Source: Planctomycetota bacterium
Lineage (GTDB): Bacteria; Planctomycetota; J058
Length of the DNA stretch: 64,000 bases
NCBI GenBank assembly: GCA_023954375.1
Contig: JAMLIC010000021.1
Location: 90,736-154,735 of the forward strand
Reading direction: 5' to 3'
Made by a program: the position numbers and the translations under genes. The notes beneath the pieces were generated by a model. The model saw only the letters and a list, made by a program, of their open reading frames with translations, was not told the origin of the DNA and ran no database searches. Below, piece after piece: positions 35,987-44,822 of this stretch (position 1 is its first letter; every line of letters starts with the position of its first letter).

Positions 35987-38045
35987 AGCCCGTTCGTCCC
36001 GGGGTAGGCTGGACCCCTTGACCACCGACATGATCCGGACCGCCCGCGTGGTGGTCGTCACGCGCCGCGCGGACCTGGCCGGGCCGGTCCGCGACGCCCT
36101 CGCGCGCGACGGCGACCTCGATATCCAGGTCGCGCACGACGTCGACGACCTCTCGCGGGGCGAGGCGCCGCCGGTCGCGGTCGTCGCGGGCGGCGACGAC
36201 GCGGCCTGGACCGTCGACGCCTGCCGCCGCCTCGCCACGGACCCGCGCCAGGCGGGGACGCTCGTGATCGTGGTCGCCGCCGTGGAGCCGGCCGCGGCCC
36301 TCGCGGCCGGCGCGGTGCACGTGGTGCCCCCGGGCGGGGCGGCGGAGGCGGCGGCGTGGGCCGCGGCGCTGGCGCGGGCCACGACGCGCGGCGAGCCCCT
36401 GCTCGGCCGGGCGTTCGCCCGCTGCCCCGCCGGCCTGGCCCTGCTCGACGCGGACCTGCGCTGCGTGCGCGTCAACGACGCCCTGGTGGAGCTCAGCGCG
36501 CTCGCCCCCGGCCAGCACAGGGGCCGGACGCTCGACGAGGTCCTCCGGCGGGCGGACCTCGACGCGGTGCACACGGCCGCGCGCGAGGTCCTCCGCGACG
36601 GCAGGGCCCGCGAGGGCCTCCCGGTGAGCGGCTGGAGCCCCCGCACGAGCGGGATGGTGTGGCACGGCGTCGTCGACCTGTTCGCCGTCGAGCACGGGGA
36701 GGTGGCTTTCGGGCTGCTCCTTCGGGACGTGACCGCGGAGCGGGTCGCCCACGCCGAGCTCTCGGCGACGCTCGAGCGGGAGCGCGCCGCGCGCGCCGAG
36801 GTCGAGGCCTACCAGGAGCGGCTGGCGTTCGTCCACATCGCCACCGGGGCGCTCTACTCGACGGCGCTCGACGCCGCCCTGCGCGCTCGCACCCTCGCGC
36901 GACTCGTCGTGCCGAGCCTCGCCGACTGGTGCCTGGTCTACGCCAGGCCTCGCGTCGAGGGCGAGACGTGGCGCGCCGCGGCCCACTGGGACCCCGACCG
37001 CCAGGCGCAGGCCGACGCCCTCTCCGCGTCGGATGACACGCCGGCCTGGGCGGCCGGGCCGCTGGACGGGGGCGAGCCGGAGCTCGTGGCGACGCCGGAG
37101 GACGCCACGCCGTCGGACCCCGACCTCGTCCAGGCCTTGGGGCTGCGCTCCTACGCGGTCGTGCCCCTGCGCGCCGGGCGGGGGCCGTTCGGGGCGCTCC
37201 TGTTCGGCTTCGCCGAGTCGAGCCGCCGCTACACGCCGCGCGACGTCGAGCTCCTGCAGGACCTCGCCCAGCGGGCCTCGATCGCGCTCGAGAACGCCGA
37301 GCTCTACCGCGAGACCGAGCTCGCCCTCCGCGCGCGCGACCAGCTGATCTCGATCGCCACGCACGACGTCAGGAACCCGCTCGGCGCCGCGCTGCTGCGG
37401 CTCGCCCTCATGCGCACCGCGGTCGACCGGGGCGACCTGCAGCCGGACAAGCTCGGCGACGGCGTGCGCCGGGCCGAGCAGGCCCTGAAGGACGCGGTGG
37501 CGCTGCTCAACGACCTGCTCAACGTGACGCGGATCGCCTCGGGGCGGATCGAGCTCAAGCTGGAGAAGGTCGACCTGCGCGCGCTGACGCTCGAGGTGAT
37601 CGAGCGCTCGCGCGAGCTGCTGCAGGCCGCGGGCTGCCGCGTCGTGGCGCCGCCGCCGGGTCCGACGATCGTCGGCCGATGGGACCGCATCCGGCTCGAG
37701 CAGGTCGTCGCCAACCTGCTGTCGAACGCCTCCAAGTACGGTCGCGGCAAGCCGATCGAGGTGCGGCTCGACGTCCAGGGAGGGCGGGCGCACCTCGCCG
37801 TGCAGGACCACGGGGTCGGGATCCCGCCGGCGGACCAGGAGCGGATCTTCGAGCGCTTCGCCCGGACGTGGGAGGGCAACCGCCACGACAGCCACGGCCT
37901 CGGGCTGTGGATCATCAAGCGCGTGGTCACCGCGCTGGGCGGGAGGGTATGGATCGAGAGCGCCCCCGGCGCCGGCGCAACGTTCCACGTCGAGCTGCCG
38001 ACCGAGCCCGCGGCCGAAGACGCCTCCCTCGCGGTCGAGCCCTGA
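35973..38045 (+). CDS. Sensor histidine kinase: pseudo-receiver, PAS, GAF, HisKA, HATPase
   Basis: This 690-residue soluble kinase starts at GTG 35973 with AAGGAGG six bases upstream, overlapping cheB by 14 bp. An N-terminal receiver-like fold lacks the acidic pair, the phosphoacceptor Asp (AVVAGGDDAAW) and the Lys (VVPPGG), so it is a pseudo-receiver. A PAS domain (LALLDADLRCVRVNDALVEL), a GAF domain (YAVVPLRAGRGPFGALLFG) and HisKA with ISIATHDVRNPLGA follow. The ATPase domain has NLLSNASKYG, DHGVGIPPADQERIF and HGLGLWIIKRV. In Wsp operons the last gene encodes the cyclase WspR; here this kinase takes that place. Confidence 0.9.
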   Translation: MRSVEARSSRGRLDPLTTDMIRTARVVVVTRRADLAGPVRDALARDGDLDIQVAHDVDDLSRGEAPPVAVVAGGDDAAWTVDACRRLATDPRQAGTLVIVVAAVEPAAALAAGAVHVVPPGGAAEAAAWAAALARATTRGEPLLGRAFARCPAGLALLDADLRCVRVNDALVELSALAPGQHRGRTLDEVLRRADLDAVHTAAREVLRDGRAREGLPVSGWSPRTSGMVWHGVVDLFAVEHGEVAFGLLLRDVTAERVAHAELSATLERERAARAEVEAYQERLAFVHIATGALYSTALDAALRARTLARLVVPSLADWCLVYARPRVEGETWRAAAHWDPDRQAQADALSASDDTPAWAAGPLDGGEPELVATPEDATPSDPDLVQALGLRSYAVVPLRAGRGPFGALLFGFAESSRRYTPRDVELLQDLAQRASIALENAELYRETELALRARDQLISIATHDVRNPLGAALLRLALMRTAVDRGDLQPDKLGDGVRRAEQALKDAVALLNDLLNVTRIASGRIELKLEKVDLRALTLEVIERSRELLQAAGCRVVAPPPGPTIVGRWDRIRLEQVVANLLSNASKYGRGKPIEVRLDVQGGRAHLAVQDHGVGIPPADQERIFERFARTWEGNRHDSHGLGLWIIKRVVTALGGRVWIESAPGAGATFHVELPTEPAAEDASLAVEP

Positions 38046-38049
38046 CGGC

Positions 38050-38943
38050 TCAGCTCCCGGACGCGCCCTCGAGCGACCGCGCGGTTGCCGCGGCCTGCGC
38101 AGGCGGGGTGACGCCGTTGCGGTGCAGGGCCGCGCCCCTCCGCAGCTCGAAGGCCCGCTGGGCGCGGCGGCCCTGGCGGGTCAGCACACCGTAGATCCGA
38201 TCCGCCAGGCCGGGGACCACCTCCGAGAGCCGGGCCAGCCAGCCGCGGTAGGTCGGGATCCACACCTCGCGCTCGCGCGTGAGCAGCACCCGCTCGACCA
38301 GGCACCGGGCGACCTCGTCGGCCGAGAGCGCCCGCGGGCCGGAGAAGGCCAGGGCCGCCTCCTCGTGGCCCAGCTGCGCGTCGAGCATGGGCGTGTCGAC
38401 CAGGTCGGGACAGACCACGCTCACGGCCACGCCGTGAGGCGCCAGCTCCCGCGCGACGGCCAGGGAGTACGCCCGGACGGCGAACTTGGACGCGCTGTAG
38501 GCGCCGATCCCCGGCACCGGCACCAGCGCGGCGAGCGAGCCCACGTTGACCACGTGGCCGTGGCCCTGCCGGACCATGACCTCGGCGGCCAGGCGGGTCC
38601 CGACCATGAGCCCCTTGGCGTTGACGTCGACCTGCCGCTCGATCGCCTCGAGCGGCGTCTCGTGCGCGCGCCCCGGCACCAGGACGCCGGCGACGTTGAG
38701 CAGGGCGTCGACCCGGCCCCATCGCGCGAGGGCGAGGTCCAGGGCGGCGCGCCAGGCGGCCGCGTCGCGCACGTCGAGGGGCAGCGCGGCGGTCCGGTCG
38801 GCGGGCCAGCCGGCGGCCAGCGCCTGCAGCGCCGCCTCGTTCACGTCGAGGGCCAGCACGCGGTCGCCGGCCTCGACGAGGAGCTCGGCGGCGCGCCGCC
38901 CGATCCCGCTGGACGCGCCGGTGACGAGGACGACCCGGTTCAC
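38050..38943 (-). CDS. Short-chain dehydrogenase/reductase
   Basis: This 297-residue classical SDR has the cofactor motif TGASSGIG, LNVAGVLVPG, the catalytic Ser in VNVGSLAALV, and Y-x3-K (YSASKFAVRAYS). Downstream are VCPDLVDTPM and a C-terminal extension (RIYGVLTRQGRRAQRAFELRR). It should oxidise or reduce an alcohol/ketone with NAD(P)H in the cytoplasm. Start GTG 38943 overlaps the MBL-fold hydrolase stop (GTGA), so the two are co-translated and may act on one substrate. The gene ends 4 bp from the end of the chemosensory operon, in tail-to-tail order. Confidence 0.9.
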   Translation of the reverse strand: MNRVVLVTGASSGIGRRAAELLVEAGDRVLALDVNEAALQALAAGWPADRTAALPLDVRDAAAWRAALDLALARWGRVDALLNVAGVLVPGRAHETPLEAIERQVDVNAKGLMVGTRLAAEVMVRQGHGHVVNVGSLAALVPVPGIGAYSASKFAVRAYSLAVARELAPHGVAVSVVCPDLVDTPMLDAQLGHEEAALAFSGPRALSADEVARCLVERVLLTREREVWIPTYRGWLARLSEVVPGLADRIYGVLTRQGRRAQRAFELRRGAALHRNGVTPPAQAAATARSLEGASGS

Positions 38944-40031
38944 ACCGCCACCCCCGCCCGCACGGGGCGCCCGAACTCGAGCTCGCCCGTCGACCAGGTC
39001 GGCCGGACGCCCGGAAACAGCCAGTAGCTCGTCGCCTCCGACGAGCACACCACGTTGAAGAACTCGGGGTTCCGCGGCGAGCGCCCGGCGATCGTCCGCT
39101 CGACGATCATCGACAGGTACTGGTCGACGCTCCCCTCGAGGGTGTTGCCGTTCAGGATCACCTCCGCCCCCGTGCGTCGGGCGAAGCGGCGCACCCCCGG
39201 GATCGCCGAGTTCAGGGGCGAGTAGGAGTCGGGGCACACGCCGTTCTCGCTCGTCACCAGGAGGCCGTCGGAGGTGTGCACAACGAACGAGTGGTTGCCC
39301 TCGGTGTGGCCGGGCGTGCGGACCAGCGCCACGCCTTCGCCGAGGCGCACGTCCCCGTCGATCAGGAGCAGCCGCTCCGGGTCGATCCCGTCGCACCCCT
39401 GCGGGCAGTACCACTGCGCCTGGAGCGGCAAGAGCCCCTGCGCGCTGGCCCACTCCTGCCGCGTCACGATCAGCTTGGCCCGGGGGAAGTACGCCGGCTC
39501 GTCGCGGGTGCCCAGCCACCGGCGCAGGTCCTGGGTGTGGAGGTGGTCGAAGGAGACGTAGTCCACGTCCTCCGGCAGGAGGCCCGTGCGCGCCAGCGCG
39601 TCCTCGACGGTCCCGTGCACCGGCGCCAGCACCCGCTCGCCCACGCGCCCGAGGCGGCGGACGCCCTGGCCCAGGTGCTCGAAGAACGGCGTGTGCTTGT
39701 TGCGGGCGTGGTCGGACGGCCCGATCAGCAGCGTCTTGACCCCGGCGTCGCTCTTGAACTGCACGACGATCAGCCGGTTGAGCAGGTGGACCAGCGGGGT
39801 GGGCGCGGAGGCCGCGCCCGAGAAGGCGTACTTCGTCGGGTACGGCACCGAGATGAGCGGGAACGTCCGGTAGTAGAGGACCTGCGGACCCGAGAGCAGC
39901 TCCTCCCGGAACGTGTGGGCGCGTCGGACGAGCTCCTTCTGCCGGTCGCGCGGCGCCAGCGCGGCGCGCGCCCCCTCGAAGTGCCGGATCGGGCGCAGGA
40001 CGGGGTCGCTCAGGGCTTCGATCGTGGACAT
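38940..40031 (-). CDS. MBL-fold metallo-hydrolase
   Basis: This 363-residue protein shows beta-lactamase-fold elements. DYVSFDHLHTQDLRRW supplies the H-x-H-x2-D part of the metal site, VRTPGHTEGNHSFVV the next His, and a later S-E-N-G-V-C-P-D the Asp. An N-terminal portion (SGPQVLYYRTFPLISVPYPTKYAFSG) is unlike RNase Z or glyoxalase II. The HLHTQD motif replaces the textbook HxHxDH, so the second metal site may differ. ATG 40031 is preceded by GGAGG. The SDR gene follows in the same transcription unit. Substrate unknown. Confidence 0.78.
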   Translation of the reverse strand: MSTIEALSDPVLRPIRHFEGARAALAPRDRQKELVRRAHTFREELLSGPQVLYYRTFPLISVPYPTKYAFSGAASAPTPLVHLLNRLIVVQFKSDAGVKTLLIGPSDHARNKHTPFFEHLGQGVRRLGRVGERVLAPVHGTVEDALARTGLLPEDVDYVSFDHLHTQDLRRWLGTRDEPAYFPRAKLIVTRQEWASAQGLLPLQAQWYCPQGCDGIDPERLLLIDGDVRLGEGVALVRTPGHTEGNHSFVVHTSDGLLVTSENGVCPDSYSPLNSAIPGVRRFARRTGAEVILNGNTLEGSVDQYLSMIVERTIAGRSPRNPEFFNVVCSSEATSYWLFPGVRPTWSTGELEFGRPVRAGVAV

Positions 40032-40122
40032 GGGGGCCTCCGGCCTGGGCTGCATGGTAGCGCGCCCCGCCGGGCGCATCCCGTCCGCTCCCGCCCGTTA
40101 CCTGCGGGTCCACCCTCCCGGC

Positions 40123-40422
40123 TCAGGCGCTCATGGGCTCCGAGGCGCATCGCGCTCGCAGGCGCTCGACCACCTCCCGGACCGCCTGGGCGTCATGGCC
40201 GCCGAACGTCGAGACGCTGGCCCCGTGCCGCTCCTGCGGCCAGAGGCGGAAGCCCCGGCCGACGAGGCGCGCCCGCACCCGCTCGAGCGGGTCGGCTCCT
40301 TGATCGGGGAGCCGGGGCCCGGCGGTGACCAACCCGCCGCGAGGATCGAGGAACAGGAGCCCCTCGCGCGTCCGCACCACCTGGAAGCCGCCTTCGTGTA
40401 CGAGCCTGTGGTGTGCCCAGCA
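40123..40422 (-). pseudogene. 3' fragment of interrupted DUF222/HNH endonuclease gene
   Basis: Reading the minus strand from 40422, the codons give C-W-A-H-H-R-L-V-H-E-G-G-F, the classical end of an HNH motif (LLC-x2-HH-x2-VHEGG). A further ~85 residues follow (LLFLDPRGGLVTAGP; LWPQERHGAS) to TGA 40125-40123. There is no start codon for this part. It joins exactly, without loss of frame, to the fragment at 43773-44822. The two parts are separated by the RIT element, so the gene was disrupted by its insertion. Confidence 0.88.
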
Positions 40423-40458
40423 TTATGCCGACCTCCGGGTTATGCCGACTCGGCGGGC
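40423..40458 (+). repeat. RIT left terminal inverted repeat
   Basis: This 36-bp end begins TTATGCCGACCTCCGG and contains two direct TTATGCCGAC sites (starting 40423 and 40440, 17 bp apart). A third, inverted site (CGGCATAA, 40497-40504) lies inside. The end matches the right repeat (43708-43743) in reverse complement at 34 of 36 positions. These sites are the likely recombinase-binding positions. Confidence 0.85.
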
Positions 40459-40559
40459 AGAGCCTCGCTGCCTTGAGCAAGTGGCGGTGACGCGAGCGGC
40501 ATAATCCGACGCCAGGCGATCGTCGCCTCCGACCGGCCGAGTGGCCGGAAGGGGGAGAG

Positions 40560-41768
40560 ATGGTCGGTCCGTCAGACGTTCGCTTGACCGGTCCGTTGGC
40601 CCGCTTCGGTGAGGGCCTTTGGGCTGACTTGCTGGAGCGCGGCTACACACCGTTGTCCGCGAGGAACCTGCTCCGGCTGATGGCCAGCCTGAGCCGCTGG
40701 CTTGACGAGAGGCGGCTCGCGCCTGGCGAGTTCTCGTCTGGCCGTGTCTTGGAGTTCGTCGCGTATCGACGCGAAGGCTATTCGGTCTTCCGCTCCCTTC
40801 GCGGAGTCGAGCCGGTCATTCGCTTTCTTCGGAGCACCGGCGCCGTTCCGCCCGCAGATCCACCGAAGGCGGACGCGAGCCCCCTCGGTCGGCTCCTACG
40901 CCAGTACGAGGCCTACCTCGTTCGGGAGCGAGAGCTCAGGCTGAGCACGGTGAACTGGTACGCCCGGGTCGCGCGCGAGTTCTTGGCTCCCCCGGGCAGT
41001 GCTACCAGCCTCGGGCTGAGGCGCCTCAAGGCTGCTGACGTGACGGCCTTCGTCCTGCGCGAGGCACGATCGATCAGCGTCGCTCAGGTGACACTGAAGG
41101 TCACAGCGCTCCGTTCGTTCCTTCGCTACGCGTTCGTGGAGGGGCTGGTTCCGCACGATCTGGCGCTTGCAGTCCCAGCCATCGCCGGGTGGCGCCTCGC
41201 CGGGCTGCCCAAGGCGTTGCCGGCTGACGTGCCGAAACGATTGCTCGGCAGCTGCGATCGAAGGAGCCCATGCGGGCTCCGTGACTACGCCGTGCTCCTC
41301 CTCCTGCTTCGGCTTGGCTTGCGCGTTGGCGAAGTCGCGGCCAGCAGGCTCGAGGACATCGATTGGCAGCGCGGCGAGGTGCTCGTACGGGGCAAGGGCG
41401 CCCGCAGGGACCGGCTGCCCATGCCAGAGGACGTCGGCCAGGCCATCGTGGCGTATCTCCAGCGCGGTCGCCCAAAGACCGCTTCGCGAGCGCTGTTCGT
41501 GCGCACGCGAGCCCCTCATGTCGACCTCACGGCCGGAGCGGTGAAGGGGATCGTGACGAAGGCGGGGCGAAGCCTCGGCATGTCCCCGTTGGGAGCTCAT
41601 CGCCTCCGCCATACGGCCGCATGCGAGATGCTTCGCCGCGGCGCATCGCTGCCGGAGATCGGCCAGGTCCTCCGCCATCGCGCCATCGACACCACGGCGA
41701 TCTACGCGAAGGTCGACCGCGGATCGCTCCGCACCCTCGTTCGCTCTTGGCCCGGAGCGGCGGAGTGA
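40560..41768 (+). CDS. RIT tyrosine recombinase A
   Basis: This 402-residue phage-integrase-family recombinase has an N-terminal SAM-like DNA-binding region from about residue 100 (LLRQYEAYLVRERELRL). The catalytic domain carries the first Arg in LRLGLRVGEVAASRL, H-x2-R in HRLRHTAACEM, the late His in VLRHRAIDTT and nucleophile Tyr in AIYAKVD. It strand-exchanges DNA through a 3'-phosphotyrosine and should act with the next two proteins at the element ends. ATG 40560 follows GGGGGAGAG. The TGA overlaps the next gene's GTG. Its first ~90 residues are an extra helical region. Confidence 0.88.
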   Translation: MVGPSDVRLTGPLARFGEGLWADLLERGYTPLSARNLLRLMASLSRWLDERRLAPGEFSSGRVLEFVAYRREGYSVFRSLRGVEPVIRFLRSTGAVPPADPPKADASPLGRLLRQYEAYLVRERELRLSTVNWYARVAREFLAPPGSATSLGLRRLKAADVTAFVLREARSISVAQVTLKVTALRSFLRYAFVEGLVPHDLALAVPAIAGWRLAGLPKALPADVPKRLLGSCDRRSPCGLRDYAVLLLLLRLGLRVGEVAASRLEDIDWQRGEVLVRGKGARRDRLPMPEDVGQAIVAYLQRGRPKTASRALFVRTRAPHVDLTAGAVKGIVTKAGRSLGMSPLGAHRLRHTAACEMLRRGASLPEIGQVLRHRAIDTTAIYAKVDRGSLRTLVRSWPGAAE

Positions 41769-42682
41769 GCGCTCTTCGTGGATTGCTCTCCGACTACCTC
41801 GAACTCCGACGCTCACTCGGCTTCAAGCTGGTCCGAGACGGTCAAGTCCTCCCCGGCTTCGTGACGTTCGTCGAAAAGTCCAGGCCTCGCCGGATCACGA
41901 ACGCGAATGCCGCCGCGTGGGCGACGCAGCCGAGGGGTGCACCGGACTACCACGCTGCACGTCTCAGCATCGTGCGTGGATTCGCCGAGTACGTTCGCGC
42001 GCGAGACCCCCGTCACGAGGTCCCGCGGCCCGATCTCCTTCCTCATCGCTCCGTCCGCCGAGTGCCGTACGTGTACTCGGACGCCGACGTGCTGGCGGTC
42101 ATGCGCGCCGCCAGGGAGCTGAGAGGACTACGTTCGCACACGTACACGACGTTGATTGGGCTGCTCGCGTGCACGGGCATGCGTGTGGGCGAGGCGATCG
42201 CGCTCGACAGCGACGATGTCGACCTCGCGGACGACGTACTCACGATCCGTCGTGGGAAGTTCGGCAAGTCACGCGAGGTCGCGTTGCACTTGACAACACG
42301 CGACGCCTTGAAGACGTACGCCAGGGCGCGTGACCGGTTCTTCCGTGGGCGCTCCAAGGCCGACAGCTTCTTCGTGTCGCACGCCGGCACACGGCTCATC
42401 TACAACAATGTGCAGCTCACGTTCAGCCGGCTGCTGGCTGACGCGGCGGTCGGAGACTTGAGCCGTCGACCGCGACTCCACGATCTCCGCCACACCTTTG
42501 CCGTGCGGACACTGACGGACTGGTACCGCGCCAAAGCCGACATCGAGAAGCGGCTTCCAGTCCTGTCGACGTACCTCGGTCACGTCAGCCCGGCGTCGAC
42601 GTACTGGTACCTGTCAACGACGCCCGAGCTCATGGGGCTTGCTGCGCAGCGCCTGGAGCGCGCGCTGGGGACGCTCCCATGA
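41765..42682 (+). CDS. RIT tyrosine recombinase B
   Basis: This 305-residue tyrosine recombinase has its start assigned to GTG 41765, which overlaps the previous stop as GTGA and begins the conserved LLSDYLELRRSLGF. The open frame extends 400 bp further upstream, but that part is a shadow of recombinase A. Catalytic residues are seen in LLACTGMRVGEAIAL, LHDLRHTFAVRTL, TYLGHVSPAST and YWYLS. It is the middle member of the trio; the strict overlap order suggests a multi-subunit recombinase. The stop overlaps the third ATG (ATGA). Confidence 0.88.
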   Translation: MSALRGLLSDYLELRRSLGFKLVRDGQVLPGFVTFVEKSRPRRITNANAAAWATQPRGAPDYHAARLSIVRGFAEYVRARDPRHEVPRPDLLPHRSVRRVPYVYSDADVLAVMRAARELRGLRSHTYTTLIGLLACTGMRVGEAIALDSDDVDLADDVLTIRRGKFGKSREVALHLTTRDALKTYARARDRFFRGRSKADSFFVSHAGTRLIYNNVQLTFSRLLADAAVGDLSRRPRLHDLRHTFAVRTLTDWYRAKADIEKRLPVLSTYLGHVSPASTYWYLSTTPELMGLAAQRLERALGTLP

Positions 42683-43671
42683 CGCCGCTCGCACCTCTCC
42701 TCGAAGCGTTCTTCACGGAGCGGCTGTTCAAGCAGCGACAGGCCAGCCCCCACACGATCAGCGCATACCGGGACACGTTTCGCCTACTACTCACCTTCGC
42801 CCAGCAGAAGCTCGGCAGGACCCCGTCGCAGTTGGAGCTCAAGGACCTCGACGCGCCCTTCGTCAGCGCCTTCCTGGACCAGCTCCAGGGCAAGCGCGGC
42901 AACAGCGTGCGAACTCGCAACGCGAGGCTCGCAGCGATCCGCTCGTTCTTCCGCTACCTGTCCCTCGAAGAGCCAGGACACGCGGCGCACATCCAGCGCG
43001 TGCTGGGGATCCCGCAGAAGCGATCGGACCGCAACTTGATCGGCTTCCTTAACCGGCTGGAGGTCGACGCCTTGCTCTCGGCCCCTGACACGTCGACGTG
43101 GATAGGCCGCCGCGATCACACGCTGCTGCTCGTCGCAGTCCAGACGGGCCTGCGCGTGTCCGAGCTCGTTGGCCTGTGCGCCGAGCAACTCGTGCTCACC
43201 ACCGGTCCGCACGTGCGCTGTCGTGGGAAGGGGCGCAAGGAGCGCTGCACCCCGCTCACGAAGCAGGCGACCAAGGCCCTCCGAGCGTGGCTCAACGAGC
43301 GAGCCGGCGGTCCCGCTGACCCGCTCTTCCCGACCCGCCGCGGCACGCGCCTGAGCCGTGACGCCGTCGAGCGGCTCGTCGCGAAGTACACGCAGGCCGC
43401 GAGCGCGACCTGCCACTCGCTCGCCAAGAAGCGGGTGACGCCGCACGTGCTTCGCCACACGACTGCCGTGCATCTCCTCCAGGCAGGGGTCGACCGCTCC
43501 GTGATCGCCCTCTGGCTCGGGCACGAGTCGGTCGAGACGACGCAGATGTACCTGGACGCCGACCTGTCGACGAAGGAGGCGGCGCTCGAGAAGACCCGGC
43601 CCACGAACAGCCGCGCGGCTCGTCGTTACGCGCCCGGCGATCGGCTGCTCGCGTTCCTCTCGAGCCTCTGA
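42679..43671 (+). CDS. RIT tyrosine recombinase C
   Basis: This 330-residue XerD/integrase-like recombinase has an N-terminal core-binding domain (LLEAFFTERLFKQRQASPHT; RTRNARLAAIRSFFRYL) and a catalytic domain. Active-site residues are the first Arg (VQTGLRVSELVGL), H-x2-R (HVLRHTTAVHLL), LGHESVETT and Tyr (TQMYLDAD). This member is the most XerC/D-like of the three. ATG 42679 overlaps the previous stop. Its TGA (43669-43671) abuts an inner TTATGCCG site. Confidence 0.9.
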   Translation: MTPLAPLLEAFFTERLFKQRQASPHTISAYRDTFRLLLTFAQQKLGRTPSQLELKDLDAPFVSAFLDQLQGKRGNSVRTRNARLAAIRSFFRYLSLEEPGHAAHIQRVLGIPQKRSDRNLIGFLNRLEVDALLSAPDTSTWIGRRDHTLLLVAVQTGLRVSELVGLCAEQLVLTTGPHVRCRGKGRKERCTPLTKQATKALRAWLNERAGGPADPLFPTRRGTRLSRDAVERLVAKYTQAASATCHSLAKKRVTPHVLRHTTAVHLLQAGVDRSVIALWLGHESVETTQMYLDADLSTKEAALEKTRPTNSRAARRYAPGDRLLAFLSSL

Positions 43672-43707
43672 TTATGCCGCGCGACATCCATAGGCCGCCG
43701 TCACGCA

Positions 43708-43743
43708 GCCCGCCAAGTCGGCATAATCCGGAGGTCGGCATAA
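43708..43743 (-). repeat. RIT right terminal inverted repeat
   Basis: This is the reverse complement of the left end with two mismatches. It holds two TTATGCCGAC sites in outward direction, and a further site (TTATGCCG, 43672-43679) lies inside next to the recombinase C stop codon. It is separated from the outer palindrome by three bases. Confidence 0.85.
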
Positions 43744-43746
43744 TGT

Positions 43747-43772
43747 GATTTATGCCGCGCGCGGCATAAATC
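43747..43772. repeat. 26-bp perfect palindrome with two facing TTATGCCG sites
   Basis: Arms GATTTATGCCG and its exact reverse complement surround a CGCG centre. The arms carry the same TTATGCCG core as the RIT ends, but head to head, as in a tyrosine-recombinase core crossover site. It is present only at the right end, directly beside GCA and the HNH gene. Confidence 0.8.
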
Positions 43773-44822
43773 GCACAGGAGGGTCAGGTTGGCCCGGTTC
43801 GTCTTCCCGCCCTCTGCCCAGTGCTGGATGTGGTGGGCGTCGAGGAACTCGCGGTTCGTGCACCCCGGAAAGGTGCAGCCGCCGTCGCGGATGCGGAGCG
43901 CCCGCAGGAGCCGGGCCGACACGCGGCGCGACTTGCGGCCGACGTCGAGCGGGGAGTCGCCCCGCATGAGCACGGGCGTCGTCGAGCCGTCGCAGGTCAG
44001 CCGCCGGGCGGTCTCGGGCGAGATCGGGGTCCCGTTGCCGAGCTCGCAGCGCGCGTGGGGCGGCCGGGGACCCCGCTCGCGGAGGACCTGCTCGTCGACG
44101 ACCACGAGCACGTCGAAGCGCTGGCGCGCCGACTGCTGCGGTTCGGCCGCGGCGGCGAGCACACCGAGGGCGACCAGCGCGTCGGTGTCCGTCATGTCAC
44201 TCCGCGCCTCCTTGCCCCGGGCGCGCGCCTTGACCGCCCGGATCGCCCTCCGCAGGGCCTCCCCCTGCTCGGGCCGGAGGTGCAGGCGCAGCACCTCGAG
44301 GCCGGAGTCGTCGAACCGCTCGAAGGCGAGCTTGAGGTCCTCCTCCGAGAGCTCGCCGGTGTCGGCCGCCACACGCAGCCGGATGAACCGCACCAGCCGC
44401 TCGAGCTTGGCGCCCGAGGTGCGCTGCGCCAGCTCGAGCAGGTCGGGCTCGAGCGCCGGCCGGGCGATCCGCACGAGCGCCCGGACCTGCGAGTAGCTCA
44501 GGACCCCGCGGCCGAAGGCCTCGTCGATGTGCGGCAGCTCGCCCAGCCGCCGCGCGACCCGCACCTTGTCGCGCGCCGTGCGCTCGCCCTCGCCGGTCTT
44601 CCACGAGAGCCATGCCGCGCAGGAGACGGCGCCGTCCTTGCGCCAGCCCGCCTCCTGGTCGAACTGCCGCAGCTCGGTCAGGAGCGCGTGCTCGATCACG
44701 TTGCGCTGCGCCGCGAGCTCGATGATCCGCGCGCCCCGCGGGTCGAAGGAGGGTGGCCCCGGGTGGAGGGGTGCCCGCGACGGAGGATCCGCAGGGGCCG
44801 CCGGTGTCGTCTCGCCGTCCAT
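43773..44822 (-). pseudogene. 5' fragment of interrupted DUF222/HNH endonuclease gene
   Basis: From ATG 44822 (GAGGTGG upstream; a second ATG at 44870 is possible) this encodes about 350 residues. They hold the DUF222 region (IEHALLTELRQFDQEAGW; SYSQVRALVRIARPAL) and then the start of the HNH domain (GGCTFPGCTNREFLDAHH, HWAEGGKTNRANLTLLC). The frame then enters the RIT end and stops by chance near 43701. The missing final H-H and VHEGG are found at 40422-40123. Such DUF222-HNH genes are common, multi-copy and often associated with mobile DNA. The truncated product lacks the last metal-binding His and should be inactive. Confidence 0.88.

Larger units (their letters stand above)
40423..43772 (+). 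mobile_element. RIT (recombinase-in-trio) element inserted in HNH gene
   Basis: This element of about 3.35 kb carries three overlapping tyrosine-recombinase genes (40560-43671), the definition of a recombinase-in-trio element. It is bounded by 36-bp terminal inverted repeats with two mismatches (40423-40458 and 43708-43743), plus a 26-bp palindrome at the right end (43747-43772). Trinucleotide GCA lies at both outer borders (40420-40422 and 43773-43775). Removing the element with one GCA restores an uninterrupted HNH reading frame. Codon choice is visibly less GC-biased than in neighbouring genes, which points to recent arrival. No cargo is present. Confidence 0.88.

Noticed and set aside
41363..41764. 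Upstream extension of recombinase B
   Set aside because: This part overlaps recombinase A in another frame and has no homology; the GTGA overlap at 41765 gives a standard start.
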